Below, in pieces: positions 9,023 to 17,040 of a stretch of DNA of 64,000 nt. The stretch spans positions 124,001 through 188,000 of the forward strand of contig CAVTIR010000003.1 in the NCBI GenBank assembly GCA_963734665.1, in the 5' to 3' direction. The stretch comes from Trebonia sp963734665 (GTDB lineage Bacteria; Actinomycetota; Actinomycetes; Streptosporangiales; Streptosporangiaceae). The translations under genes were made by a program, and so were the position numbers. Under the pieces are notes generated by a model that was not told the origin of the DNA, did no database searches, and worked only from the letters and a program-made list of their open reading frames with translations. The stretch's first letter is position 1. Each line of letters starts with the position of its first letter.

Positions 9023-9468
9023 TCGAGATCATCTTGGATGCGGCGTGCATCGATTGCGACAAGTGCGTCGAGGTCTGTCCGACCAATGTGTTCGACGCCG
9101 TACCCGGCGGCCACCCGGTGATCGCGAGGCAGTCCGACTGCCAGACGTGCTTCATGTGCGAGGCGTACTGCCCGGTGGACGCGCTCTTTGTGGCGCCGTT
9201 CCAGGGGCCCGTGGCCGCGCTCCCGGCATCTGCGGCCCTGCCCGCGTTCGCGGCGCGGCCCGGCGCGGGCACGGTCGCCGGGGCAAGGCGGGTGGCGATA
9301 CCGGTCGCTGACCTGGACGAGTCGAGCCTGGCGGCAAGCGGCAGGTTCGGCGAGTACCGGCGCTGGATCGGCTGGGGCTCCGGCCGGCAGCCAGGATCGC
9401 TGCGCGACGCCAATGCCGAGCTTCCCGAGCTGGCCGCCGCCTACCTCGGTGAGGCCGGCGTGCAGTGA
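9019..9468 (+). CDS. ferredoxin-type 4Fe-4S protein (AprB-like partner)
   Basis: 149 residues; GTG 9019 overlaps the flavoprotein stop (GTGA). Two complete 4Fe-4S motifs lie at the start: Cys10, 13, 16, 20 (CIDCDKCVEVCP) and Cys41, 44, 47, 51 (CQTCFMCEAYCP). The remaining 90 residues are Ala-rich, then end in a Trp/Gly segment (RRWIGWGSGRQPGSL) that could dock to the flavoprotein. It most likely relays electrons to or from the flavoprotein in the cytoplasm. Confidence 0.88.
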   Translation: MIEIILDAACIDCDKCVEVCPTNVFDAVPGGHPVIARQSDCQTCFMCEAYCPVDALFVAPFQGPVAALPASAALPAFAARPGAGTVAGARRVAIPVADLDESSLAASGRFGEYRRWIGWGSGRQPGSLRDANAELPELAAAYLGEAGVQ

Positions 9469-9553
9469 CGCCCGCGAGCGTCCCGTAGGGCGGGCCACGT
9501 CTTACCCCGCCATATTCAAAATCCTATTTATCCGATCAAATTTAAGGAATAAC

Positions 9554-10558
9554 GTGCGACGGATACCCCTGCGCCGTGCCTTGGCGGCAGCGGCCGCCGC
9601 GGGCTCGCTACTGCTCGTCGCGGCCTGCGGCTCGTCAGGCTCCTCGGGTGGCACGGCCGCCTCCGGTGCCTCCTCGGGCTTCACTCTTACCGTCGGGTTC
9701 ATCTCCAGCACGCCGACTCCCGTCGGCCCTGAGGGACTTGCTTACCACAACGGCTCACTGCTCGCGGGCTTGAAGAGCATGGGGGTCAAGAACATCACCT
9801 TCACGGCCTTTCCGAACGGCCCTAACCTGACGGCGGCCATGGCCGGCGGGTCGATCGACATCGGCATCCTCGGTGACACGCCCGCCGTCACTGCGGCGGC
9901 CAAGGGACTCGGCCTGCGCCTTGTCAACCAGTCTTTCGTCGGCTTGGACACCTACCTGTACACGCCGAAGGGCGGGGTGACGAGCATCGAGCAGCTCAAG
10001 GGCAAGACGGTCGCCACCCAGGTGGGCAGCTACATGTACCGGTACCTGGTCTCCGTGCTCAACGAGGACGGCCTGTCGAATTCCGTCAAGATCAGCAACA
10101 TCTACAACACGTCTGCGGAAGCGTCGCTGCAAAGCGGCGGCATCGCCGCCTACGCGGCGCCGGCCGGACAGCTCACCGCGGTCCTCACCAAGGCGGGCTT
10201 CCCGATCATCGACAAGGCGTCGGTCGATCACAAGGACCTGCTCGGCACCGACGTCACCGTGATCAGCGACGCTGCGCTAGCCGCCCACCCCGGCCTCCCG
10301 CACGCGTGGAACGAGGTGCGCGCCAAGGCCGTCGCGACGATGGACGCGGACCCGAATGCATACTGGTCGTGGGCATCGGTCGCGGACGAAACACCCATCC
10401 CAGCCCTAGAGGCGTCGGAGCCGCTTGCCGGCTACCCTTCCACTCCGTTCACCAGCACGGGCATCTCGCTTTTGGATGGCGTCAACACGTTCCTGCTGCA
10501 GAACAAGCTCACCTCGACCAGCCTCAACATCAAGACCTGGGAAGTGCCCAACCCCTGA
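9554..10558 (+). CDS. ABC transporter substrate-binding lipoprotein, SsuA/TauA type
   Basis: 334 residues from GTG 9554, with AAGGAA upstream; a longer open frame overlaps the ferredoxin gene. An Arg-rich start, a hydrophobic stretch and LLVAAC form a lipoprotein signal with lipidated Cys25. The mature part has periplasmic-binding-protein type 2 blocks typical of SsuA/NrtA: AAMAGGSIDIGILGDTPAV, LKGKTVATQVGS and the following substrate-lobe segments. It captures the substrate for the permease and ATPase at 5746 and 6603. The gene order (permease, ATPase, oxidoreductase, ferredoxin, binding protein) places the redox pair within the importer operon. Confidence 0.9.
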   Translation: MRRIPLRRALAAAAAAGSLLLVAACGSSGSSGGTAASGASSGFTLTVGFISSTPTPVGPEGLAYHNGSLLAGLKSMGVKNITFTAFPNGPNLTAAMAGGSIDIGILGDTPAVTAAAKGLGLRLVNQSFVGLDTYLYTPKGGVTSIEQLKGKTVATQVGSYMYRYLVSVLNEDGLSNSVKISNIYNTSAEASLQSGGIAAYAAPAGQLTAVLTKAGFPIIDKASVDHKDLLGTDVTVISDAALAAHPGLPHAWNEVRAKAVATMDADPNAYWSWASVADETPIPALEASEPLAGYPSTPFTSTGISLLDGVNTFLLQNKLTSTSLNIKTWEVPNP

Positions 10559-10588
10559 TCCGGGGCTTGGTCCTCTAAAAACGTCAGC

Positions 10589-10622
10589 GGGTCCTGACCG
10601 TCGTCTCCGGCGGTCAGGACCC
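10589..10622. terminator. bidirectional hairpin terminator
   Basis: A perfect 12-bp stem (GGGTCCTGACCG at 10589-10600, complement at 10611-10622) with a 10-base loop. It lies 30 bases after the binding-protein stop and just past the stop of the minus-strand remnant at 10630, so it can serve both. No clear T-run follows. Confidence 0.75.
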
Positions 10623-10629
10623 CCGGGCA

Positions 10630-10746
10630 TTATGGCCTCAGAGCCGCGCGGAACGCCACCGCCAGGCCGCCGATGACGGCCCACCGGGCACCGATGGCAT
10701 CGAGATCCGCAGCGGCCTGCCTGAGGACCACGTCGACGGGTTGCAT
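10630..10746 (-). pseudogene. truncated nucleotidyltransferase (AbiEii-like) N-terminus
   Basis: Only 38 codons: ATG at 10746, TAA at 10632-10630. The end of the peptide, ARWAVIGGLAVAFRAALRP, matches the first nucleotidyltransferase block (GGLAVxxR, normally followed by the metal-binding DxD), but the frame stops before the aspartates. It begins 7 bases after the small gene at 10753 on the same strand. That pair (short helical protein plus nucleotidyltransferase) is common in actinomycetes. The missing C-terminal part is replaced by the terminator and the sulfonate operon. Confidence 0.5.
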
Positions 10747-10752
10747 TGCGCC

Positions 10753-10956
10753 CTACCGGCGTGCCGGCAACTGTAGGCGATAGCCCGCTTCGCCGCTCGG
10801 CCTGCGCAGCCACGCCTGCACCTTAGCCTCGATCTCCTCATCCGAGGCCCACGGGTTCTCGCGCCGCATGCGCTGCCGGTACATCCGGACCCCGGCGTCG
10901 CACATGTCGAAGACCACCCGGAACTTCTCAACATCAGCAGCGGCCATGAAGCTCAT
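10753..10956 (-). CDS. small conserved helical protein
   Basis: About 67 residues from ATG 10956 (a second ATG at 10947 is possible; neither has a strong ribosome site). The core KFRVVFDMCDAGVRMYRQRM followed by ASDEEIEAKVQAWLRR is amphipathic and charged. It resembles the short proteins encoded just before AbiEii-like nucleotidyltransferases. The partner downstream is truncated, so this may be an orphan. Function is not established; a toxin-antitoxin-like pairing is an inference from gene order. Confidence 0.6.
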   Translation of the reverse strand: MSFMAAADVEKFRVVFDMCDAGVRMYRQRMRRENPWASDEEIEAKVQAWLRRPSGEAGYRLQLPARR

Positions 10957-11065
10957 TCTAGGCGGCGTCAAGCCATCCGGCCTGCTTGGGCGCGCTGTTC
11001 GGCAGCCTAACGCCACAGCCAACCTGTCGCGTTGAAAGGGTGGCAACCTGGCGGTTCGCCCTCCC

Positions 11066-11566
11066 TCACCTCGCGCGGCCCAGCACCTTTGTCAGGGTCC
11101 TGAGCGCCTCGACGACCGTCGCCCTGTCCTCGCCGAGGCCCTCCAGGAGCCGTGCCTCGACGGCGAGCTGGCGGGGGAACAGGTCGTCGGCCGCGGCCGC
11201 GCCGGCCTCCGTCGCGGTGATGCGGACTGCGCGGCGGTCCGCCGGGTTCGGCTCCCGGCGGATGAAGCCGCGGCGCTCCAGCTTTACGAGCGACTTGCTG
11301 ACAGCTGCGGGGGAGACGCCGAGCAGCTGCGCCAGCCGGCGGGCGATCATCGGCTCCTCCGCGTACCGCAGGTGGATCAGCACGTCGAGCTCCGGGGCGC
11401 TTAGCGGGGCCGTCTCGTACAGCGGCTCCAGGGCCGCGTTCAGGAGGGCGAAGGCCTGCCGGACCGGGGCGATCACCTCCGTCGGCGAGGTGTCGAGATC
11501 GGGCCGTGCGGCGGCCCACTGCTTCCCGAGCGGGCTTTCCGCGCCGAAGGAAGAGAGCGAGGTCAC
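11066..11566 (-). CDS. MarR-family transcriptional regulator
   Basis: 166 residues if started at GTG 11566, which has GGGAG five bases upstream. The frame continues to an ATG at 11635, but that start would place the operator repeats inside the coding sequence. The winged helix is clear: LSAPELDVLIHLRYAEEP, IARRLAQLLGVSPAAVSKSLVKLERRGFI, then the wing REPNPADRRAVRI. MarR proteins repress adjacent efflux genes and release DNA on ligand binding. The divergent neighbour is a Bcr/CflA-type drug transporter, the classical arrangement. Confidence 0.88.
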   Translation of the reverse strand: MTSLSSFGAESPLGKQWAAARPDLDTSPTEVIAPVRQAFALLNAALEPLYETAPLSAPELDVLIHLRYAEEPMIARRLAQLLGVSPAAVSKSLVKLERRGFIRREPNPADRRAVRITATEAGAAAADDLFPRQLAVEARLLEGLGEDRATVVEALRTLTKVLGRAR

Positions 11567-11577
11567 ATCGACTCCCA

Positions 11578-11623
11578 ATTGGTTAACCAGTAGACTATCG
11601 ATTGCTAACCAATCAACTACTGG
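11578..11623. promoter_or_regulatory. MarR operator cluster between regulator and efflux gene
   Basis: Overlapping dyads: ATTGGTTA (11578-11585) pairs with TAACCAAT (11606-11613), CCAGTAG (11587-11593) pairs with CTACTGG (11617-11623), and TGGTTAACCA (11580-11589) is itself a perfect palindrome. This AT-richer island lies in the 111 bases between the divergent MarR and MFS starts, so one operator set could control both. Confidence 0.65.
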
Positions 11624-11677
11624 TGTTTCTTTCATCTGGAAAGCTTACGCCACCCCGCCCCCGAGGAGGTGCCCCCA

Positions 11678-12952
11678 GTGCACGCCACCAGCTCCACCAC
11701 CCTCCCCGGCCAGGGCCAGCGCGCCCCGGGCCAGCGCGCCCCGGCCCGGCGCAGCGCCGCCCTCATCGCTATTCTCGGCACCCTGACCGCTGTCGCACCG
11801 CTGGCTTGTGACATGTACGTGCCCGGCTTTCCGGAGCTCGGCAGATCGTTGCACGCCAGCAGCACTGCCGTCGAGCTCTCCATGACGGCCTTCCTCGCCG
11901 GGCTCGTCGTCGGCCAGCCGCTGATTGGACCCCTCAGCGATGCCCTCGGGCGTCGCCGCCTGTTGATCCCGGGCACCGCGCTGTTCGCCCTGCTTTCTTT
12001 CGCGTGCGCGTTCGCGCCGGGCGCGCCGGAGCTCATCGCCGCCCGCTTCCTGGAGGGCGTCGCGGGCGCCGCCGGGATAGTGCTGGCCCGGGCGGTGATC
12101 ACCGACCGCTTTCATGGACCGGAACTGCCGCGGTACTTCTCGCTGCTTTCCATCGTGTTCGGCGTGGCGCCGGTCGCCGCGCCGGTGATGGGCGGGGTGA
12201 TACTTTCGCTCTCCAGCTGGCGTGCGATCTTCGTCGTGCTCGGTGTCATCGGGGCGCTGCTCGCGGCCTCCGTCCTGCCGTGCGTCCCGGAGTCGCTGCC
12301 GCCTGAGCGGCGCAACCGGGACGGCATGGCCAGCACCTTCCGCGCGATGGGCGGCCTGCTGCGCCGCCGCGAGTTCACCGGCACCACGCTGACCCTCGGC
12401 TTCATCGGCGCGGCGCTCTTCGCCTACATCTCCGGTTCCAGCTTCGTCTTCGAGGACGTCTACCGGACCTCGACCACCGAGTACAGCCTGATCTATGCCA
12501 GCAACGGGGTCTCCATGCTGCTGGCCGCGGCGCTCTTCGGGCGGCTCTCCCGCCGCCTCCGGCTCGGCAACCTCCTCGGCGCCGGTGTGGCGCTGGCCGC
12601 GCTGGGCACGGTGGCGCTGGCGGCGCTGACGGTGACCACGGGCGGGAGCGTGGCAGTCACCTGGGCCTGCCTCTTCGTCGCGCTCTTCGGCGTGGGCACG
12701 GTTATCCCCGCGGCCATGACCCTGGGCCAGGAGCAAGGCCGTGCGGCGTCGGGCGCGGCCTCCGGACTGCTCGGCTCGATCGAGTTCCTCATGGGCGCCA
12801 TCGCCTCGCCGCTGGTTGGCGCGTTCGGCACCGGCAGCGCGGCGCCGATGGCGGTCGTGATGCTGGTCGCGGTGGCCTGCGCCACCGCCGCCCTGCTGCT
12901 CCTGGCCCGGCCCTGGCAGCAGACCCCGGATCACTCGCAGGAGTCACGCTAG
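11678..12952 (+). CDS. Bcr/CflA-family multidrug efflux MFS transporter
   Basis: 424 residues from GTG 11678, with GAGGAGG nine bases upstream; an in-frame GTG at 11669 sits too close to that site. Twelve hydrophobic segments are seen. Early blocks match the 12-TM Bcr/CflA drug/proton antiporters: DMYVPGFPELG, LSMTAFLAGLVVGQPLIGPLSD and GRRRLL (motif A), and ARFLEGVAGAAGIVLARAVI. It sits in the cytoplasmic membrane, exporting drugs. It is transcribed away from the MarR gene across a shared operator region. Confidence 0.9.
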   Translation: MHATSSTTLPGQGQRAPGQRAPARRSAALIAILGTLTAVAPLACDMYVPGFPELGRSLHASSTAVELSMTAFLAGLVVGQPLIGPLSDALGRRRLLIPGTALFALLSFACAFAPGAPELIAARFLEGVAGAAGIVLARAVITDRFHGPELPRYFSLLSIVFGVAPVAAPVMGGVILSLSSWRAIFVVLGVIGALLAASVLPCVPESLPPERRNRDGMASTFRAMGGLLRRREFTGTTLTLGFIGAALFAYISGSSFVFEDVYRTSTTEYSLIYASNGVSMLLAAALFGRLSRRLRLGNLLGAGVALAALGTVALAALTVTTGGSVAVTWACLFVALFGVGTVIPAAMTLGQEQGRAASGAASGLLGSIEFLMGAIASPLVGAFGTGSAAPMAVVMLVAVACATAALLLLARPWQQTPDHSQESR

Positions 12953-12970
12953 CCTGCCCGTTTCAGTCGG

Positions 12971-13007
12971 GTGGTACATCCATTCTCTGGAGATCCGGAT
13001 ATACCAC
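12971..13007. terminator. possible hairpin between convergent genes
   Basis: GTGGTACATCC (12971-12981) and GGATATACCAC (12997-13007) can pair over 11 positions with one mismatch and a 15-base loop. It lies 18 bases after the MFS stop and in front of the convergent GlxA-type gene. There is no T-run, so termination is only suggested. Confidence 0.35.
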
Positions 13008-13128
13008 AGGCTGCGCCCCCGCCGAAGATGCTCTCCTCGCAGGCAGCGCGAATGAGGACACTTCGAGTGCGGCCTTGCGCAGGTAGGGCGGGCTATCCGG
13101 GGCAGCAGTTCACGCCGTCGTAGGGTGT

Positions 13129-14043
13129 TCAGGCTGGCCGGCGGGCGCGGAGGCGGCGAAGCACGCGGGCGTCCTGGAAGCCGACGGCCCTGGCGGCTGC
13201 CTCGACGGTGGTGCCATGGCCGATGAGGTGCTCGGCGCGCTCCAGCCGCAGGAGCTGCTGGTAGCGCAGCGGCGTCAGGCCGGTCGCTGCGGCGAACTTG
13301 CGGGTGAGGGTGCGCTGGCTGACACCGCACTTGCTGGCGATCTCGGTGAGCGGCAGCGGGCCGGCGAATCGTGCCTCGATGTGGTCCTGGGCGCGGTGCG
13401 CGGTGTCGCTGAGGTGGCTGCGGTGCCGGAGCATCGCGCTGGCCTGCTGCTCGTCCCCGTTGCGGCGGGCGTAGACGACCATCTCGCGGGCGGCCCGCGC
13501 GGCTACAGCCGGGCCGTCCCGGACGGCGATCAGGTGCAGGGCCAGGTCGATGCCGCTGGCGATCCCGGCGGAGGTGGCGATCCTGCCGTCGATGACGTAC
13601 AGCACGTCGCGGATAACGGTCGCTTGCGGGTAGCGCCTGGCAAGCTCGTCCTGGATGTCGTGGTGCGTGGTGCAGCGGCGGCCGTCCAGGAGGCCCGCGC
13701 GGCCGAGGGCGTCGGCGCCGGCGCAGACGCTGGCGACGGTGCCGCCGTTGGCGTGGTGGCTGGCGAGGGCGCTGAGCGTGGCGTCGGCCAGCGGGCCGGT
13801 GCCGGCCATGACGGGGGCGGCCCGCCAGCCGGGGACGATAATGAGGTCGTCCTTGGTGAGTTCGGGCCAGCCCGTGACCGCCCTAATGGTGACGCCCTGG
13901 GCAGTGGGGACATCCTCCTGCTCTCCGACGTAGCTGAGCTGGTAGCTGCAGCCGAGACTGGCGGCGGTGTCGAACGCCTGCGCCGGCCCGGCCAGGTCCA
14001 GCAGGTGCAGCCCGGGGATGAGCAGGAAGACGACATTAGTCAC
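13129..14043 (-). CDS. GlxA-family transcriptional regulator (DJ-1/PfpI domain plus AraC HTH)
   Basis: 304 residues. The first 190 form a DJ-1/PfpI-like domain (FLLIPGLHLLDLAGPAQAFD, then VASVCAGADALGRAGLLDGR with the nucleophile-elbow Cys). Residues 210-304 are an AraC-type double HTH (PLTEIASKCGVSQRTLTRKF, TPLRYQQLLRLERAEHLI, VEAAARAVGFQDARVLRRL). Such proteins activate neighbouring catabolic or stress genes. It follows the isochorismatase-family gene by 30 bases on the same strand, so the two are probably one operon and it may control that gene. Confidence 0.88.
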   Translation of the reverse strand: MTNVVFLLIPGLHLLDLAGPAQAFDTAASLGCSYQLSYVGEQEDVPTAQGVTIRAVTGWPELTKDDLIIVPGWRAAPVMAGTGPLADATLSALASHHANGGTVASVCAGADALGRAGLLDGRRCTTHHDIQDELARRYPQATVIRDVLYVIDGRIATSAGIASGIDLALHLIAVRDGPAVAARAAREMVVYARRNGDEQQASAMLRHRSHLSDTAHRAQDHIEARFAGPLPLTEIASKCGVSQRTLTRKFAAATGLTPLRYQQLLRLERAEHLIGHGTTVEAAARAVGFQDARVLRRLRARRPA

Positions 14044-14073
14044 GATCTGGTCAGCCTAACTGGCCTGCTCGCG

Positions 14074-14697
14074 CTAGCTCGCGCGGCGGTCGGGCCGGAC
14101 CGCGGGCGCGGCGGCCTCGCCGGTCGCTTCCGCGATCGTGGCGATGGTCGCGAACCGTCCGGCAAGCGCGTACTCGGTGCGCTCGATGACCGCGCTGGTC
14201 GGCAGCGTGCGCGGGTCCGCGAGCAACTGCTCGGCTGTCTGGCGTCCCGGGGCGTCGCGATGGGCGATCGGGCTGGTGGCGGTCGCCTCGGTCACGAACG
14301 TGACCTCGTAGCCAAGGTCGCAGGCCAGCCGGGCGGTGGTCTCGCAGCACTGCTCGGTCCGGATGCCGCAGATCGTCAGTTCGCTGATGCCCTGCTGGGT
14401 GAGTATCTGCTGGAGGTTCGTCGTGGTAAACGCGTTGTGCGAGGTCTTGGTGAGCTGCGGCTCGCCGGGCCTGGGCGCCAGTGGCGCCATGTAGCGGACG
14501 TGCCCGCTCGCCGGGTCGAACGCGGTACCCGAGCCCGGCTCGGAGTGCAGCACCCACACGACGAGGTCAGCGCTAGCCCGCGCGCCATCGACGAGGCGGG
14601 CGACGTCGCTGGCGATGCCGGGGTTGGAGATGGCCGGCCACAGCGGCTGCTGCCGGAATGATTCCTGAACATCGATGACGATGAGCGCACGTGTCAT
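14074..14697 (-). CDS. isochorismatase-family cysteine hydrolase
   Basis: About 207 residues from ATG 14697; five codons earlier another ATG is possible. The catalytic triad of the family is visible: Asp in ALIVIDVQ near residue 9, Lys in LTKTSHNAF near 85, and the nucleophile Cys in CGIRTEQCCETTAR near 115. Members hydrolyse isochorismate, nicotinamide, N-carbamoylsarcosine or similar amides; the sequence does not settle the substrate. It is the first gene of a two-gene unit with a GlxA-type regulator. Confidence 0.85.
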   Translation of the reverse strand: MTRALIVIDVQESFRQQPLWPAISNPGIASDVARLVDGARASADLVVWVLHSEPGSGTAFDPASGHVRYMAPLAPRPGEPQLTKTSHNAFTTTNLQQILTQQGISELTICGIRTEQCCETTARLACDLGYEVTFVTEATATSPIAHRDAPGRQTAEQLLADPRTLPTSAVIERTEYALAGRFATIATIAEATGEAAAPAVRPDRRAS

Positions 14698-15124
14698 GCC
14701 GTCAAGCATCACCGCTGCCCGCCGCGCGCGTAAGGCCAGATCGGGTCCGGATGCGGACCGATCCGGTCACACTGGAGCCAGCTGCAACCATCACACTCGG
14801 CCGCGTCGTTCCCGCAGCCCGCCAGCCTCGGGAGCCAATCCGACGGCGCGCAGATCACCCAGTCCCGGATGCCCGGAACCGGCACCGGAGCAGACGGCGC
14901 GGGCGCACGTAACGGTGCCATCCGCCGCCGCGATATCACGCCGCTCGAACATTCTCCATTCCGGATTCGCGGCTGTTTCGCACCGGAAGCACGGCGAGCG
15001 GACCCGCATGCGCGGCCTGATGGGATATCGCCGTGGGGGTCGGCTTTCGACTCGGGAATGCGACGGCGTGCGCCCGAGGCGTAGGGTTCCGTTGTTCCTG
15101 CACGGCGAACGAAATGAGGCGTTG
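14698..15124 (+). other. 427-bp region without a supported gene
   Basis: The region lies between divergent isochorismatase and SUKH genes. Open frames on both strands have atypical composition. A minus-strand frame (14709-14939) has several Cys (CGNDAAECDGCSWLQC), but neither a ribosome site nor a known family was recognised. Confidence 0.4.
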
Positions 15125-15697
15125 GTGTCGGAAGGTGGCTGGGAGGGCCGCGTCCGCAGTGTCGTAGCCGCTATTACGGACGGCAGTACGGCAAGCCCTG
15201 GACAGCTGTGCGGTCTGTCGGAGGATGTGATCAGGCTGATCGAGTCCGATCAGCCAGCACGTCTGGCCGAGGCGTATCGACTCTTTCTGCAGTTGATCGG
15301 GAGTGGCGCTGGATTCTTCTTGCGGGGTAGTGATGTGTACTACCCGAAGATGCTGGGTCTGAAGGAGGCGGCGTGCGACTTGCTGTCCGAGAACGAGTCT
15401 CCTTTTGCGTTCGAGGACTCGGATCGGGTCTTCCTGATGCATCAGGGCTACTGTTTCGACTTCTTGCGAGGCTCCGGTCCCGATCCGGAAGTGTGGTCGT
15501 ACAGTGAAGGCAGTAGCGTCGGCACCGTTCCTGAACGGACCTTCGTGCGGTTCACCGACTGGCTGCGGGTGAATGCTGAGCGAGCGGTCCCTGTCTGGGC
15601 ACGACATTCTGCCGAGATCCGGCAGGGAACGATAGTTGTGCGAAAGAACCTGGATGGTTCCATCACGGAACATCACCAGGCGCGTAACGACTGGTAA
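15125..15697 (+). CDS. SMI1/KNR4 (SUKH) family protein
   Basis: 190 residues from GTG 15125 with GAGG upstream; in-frame starts at 15065 and 15008 are possible. The middle matches SUKH proteins: YYPKMLGLKEAACDLL, then FAFEDSDRVFLMHQGYCFDFL near residues 95-115, and RTFVRFTDWL near the end. Bacterial SUKH proteins are mostly immunity proteins against polymorphic toxins, acting in the cytoplasm. No toxin gene is visible beside it, so it looks like an orphan immunity gene. Its codon use is visibly less GC-rich than the surroundings, which suggests transfer. Confidence 0.75.
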   Translation: MSEGGWEGRVRSVVAAITDGSTASPGQLCGLSEDVIRLIESDQPARLAEAYRLFLQLIGSGAGFFLRGSDVYYPKMLGLKEAACDLLSENESPFAFEDSDRVFLMHQGYCFDFLRGSGPDPEVWSYSEGSSVGTVPERTFVRFTDWLRVNAERAVPVWARHSAEIRQGTIVVRKNLDGSITEHHQARNDW

Positions 15698-16017
15698 TAA
15701 TGGCGCGTCGCAGTTGGAACAGGAAGGCGCCGGCCGGGATCCGGCTCCAGCCTACAGATGGCTTGCGTCGCGAATAGGACCACGCAGCTTTGCGGACTGA
15801 AGGCGCCCAGCCTATGCGGCTAGCGTGTGTTTAGAGGAATCAGCCGCCGAGGAAGTAGTCAAGGACCGGGCCAAGTGCGGGACCGTGACGTCGAAATCGC
15901 GCATGCGGCATTGTATGGCGGAAGGCCATAGTCCAAGATGGCCGTTGGCGCCAATGTCAACGAACATTGCTGGGCGTGGGTCGCTGACCGGATGCACGGC
16001 AGCCTGGGCGGAATGTG
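15698..16017. other. 320-bp region without a supported gene
   Basis: It holds only short, mutually overlapping open frames without ribosome sites, between the SUKH gene and a series of gene fragments on the minus strand. Nothing recognisable was seen. Confidence 0.4.
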
Positions 16018-16300
16018 CTAAGCAGGCCGCACGCGACCAGGGGGCCCAGGCTGGCGGAAGGCACTCAGCAGGTTCGTGAACGCCTCTGCTGCCGCTCGGT
16101 CTGACCGGTCCCAGGCCAGGGCGGGCTTCTCTATCCCGTCGATGACCGGGACAAACCGACGGTCGGCTCGCCCGTGCAACCCGGCGATCGCGCTGGCCCC
16201 CTCGCGGGGCAACCCGAGGCCGAGGCCGCCTGCCAGGCGGGGTCGGCGGCGTCCTGCACGTCCAGGGCCAAAGCCGCAGCGGCCGTCCGTCCGTCACCTG
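16018..16300 (-). pseudogene. remnant of a LysR-type regulator, C-terminal domain
   Basis: A minus-strand frame ending in TAG at 16020-16018 encodes PREGASAIAGLHGRADRRF followed by VPVIDGIEKPALAWDRSDRA and AAEAFTNLLSAF. This has the order of the last strands and helix of a LysR effector domain. Upstream, the similar segment ALDVQDAADPAWQAA is in another frame, so at least one frameshift lies near 16215. The HTH half is missing. The family call is tentative. Confidence 0.35.
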
Positions 16301-16316
16301 GCTCGTGGCGGGCTCG

Positions 16317-16698
16317 TCACGGTTGCGCGAGGCGTTGGGCAAGCTCGGCGGCGAAGGCGAGGACCTGCCCGTACGGCCGGTGGTAGAGCTGGATTTCGCG
16401 GATGAGGCCACTCTCACTGTAGGAGAGGATGGTCGCGCCGCTCACCGGGTTGCCCTGGAATCGCCCCTCCCACTCCACGTAGGTCCTGGTCGCGTCCCGT
16501 GCCTCATGAACGAAGGCGAAGCTGTCGTACATGGTCCGGGTAGCGTTGAAGAAGTGCCGCACCGCCGCCGGGCCCACGACGGGTTCTTCGGCCGCGGACA
16601 GGCTCAGGGCCACGTCTGGGGTGCAGGCTGCCGAGAAGCCTTCCAGGGTCGGGCGGGAGATGATTGCGCCACTGGCCCCCGGGGGTGTCAGCCACCAT
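16317..16698 (-). pseudogene. SnoaL-like (NTF2 fold) protein, frameshifted at codon 7
   Basis: ATG 16698 with AAAGGAG in front reads MVADTPG. Then one extra base in the GGGGG run moves the frame; after it the protein continues ISRPTLEGFSAACTPDVALS and EEPVVGPAAVRHFFNATRTM to the stop at 16317, about 126 residues in all. The cone-shaped SnoaL/NTF2 domain is complete apart from the shift, so the gene is recently broken or there is a one-base sequence error. It is cytoplasmic; no specific reaction can be assigned. Confidence 0.6.
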
Positions 16699-16764
16699 CG
16701 GCTCCTTTCGTCTGGAGTTGCGGGCACACCGGTGCGCGGCCTCTACTCGTGGTCGCCCTGTCCA

Positions 16765-16840
16765 GGTAGCCGTGGACGAACAGGACGGACTGGCGGCCCT
16801 GGCCCGTCGGGCGGAAGGTGACGTCCGTGCCGGGGACATG
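16765..16840 (-). pseudogene. fragment of an alpha/beta hydrolase N-terminus
   Basis: One frame encodes VPGTDVTFRPTGQGRQSVLF followed by VHGYLD, the first strands and oxyanion HG motif of an alpha/beta hydrolase. After about 25 residues the similarity stops, and the rest of the enzyme (nucleophile Ser, Asp, His) is missing. It is joined directly to the MBL fragment upstream and the SnoaL gene downstream. Confidence 0.45.
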
Positions 16841-16996
16841 GTCAGGAACGTGTCGGCCAGCACACGGCGTCGTGGTCACCGAAGATCAAGGTCGCCGAGT
16901 TCGCGACCCAGCGCAGGTCCTCGTTGTCGCCCGCGGGCAGGTCCCGCGTCAGCCCCTCTCTACGTGCCCGGAGGTCTCGTACTGGAGCTGGGACAT
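16841..16996 (-). pseudogene. fragment of a metallo-beta-lactamase-fold hydrolase N-terminus
   Basis: ATG 16996 has AAGGG upstream and begins MSQLQYETSGHVERG, then stops. One frame over, the coding continues LTRDLPAGDNEDLRWVANSA and TLIFGDHDAV, then shifts again to LADTFLTM. This is the start of an MBL-fold protein (the segment before the HxHxDH motif), with two frameshifts and loss of the catalytic part. Confidence 0.5.
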
Positions 16997-17040
16997 CGTC
17001 AGGTCCCTTCGCAGTTGGGAGAGCGCGTAGGCATGATTAG

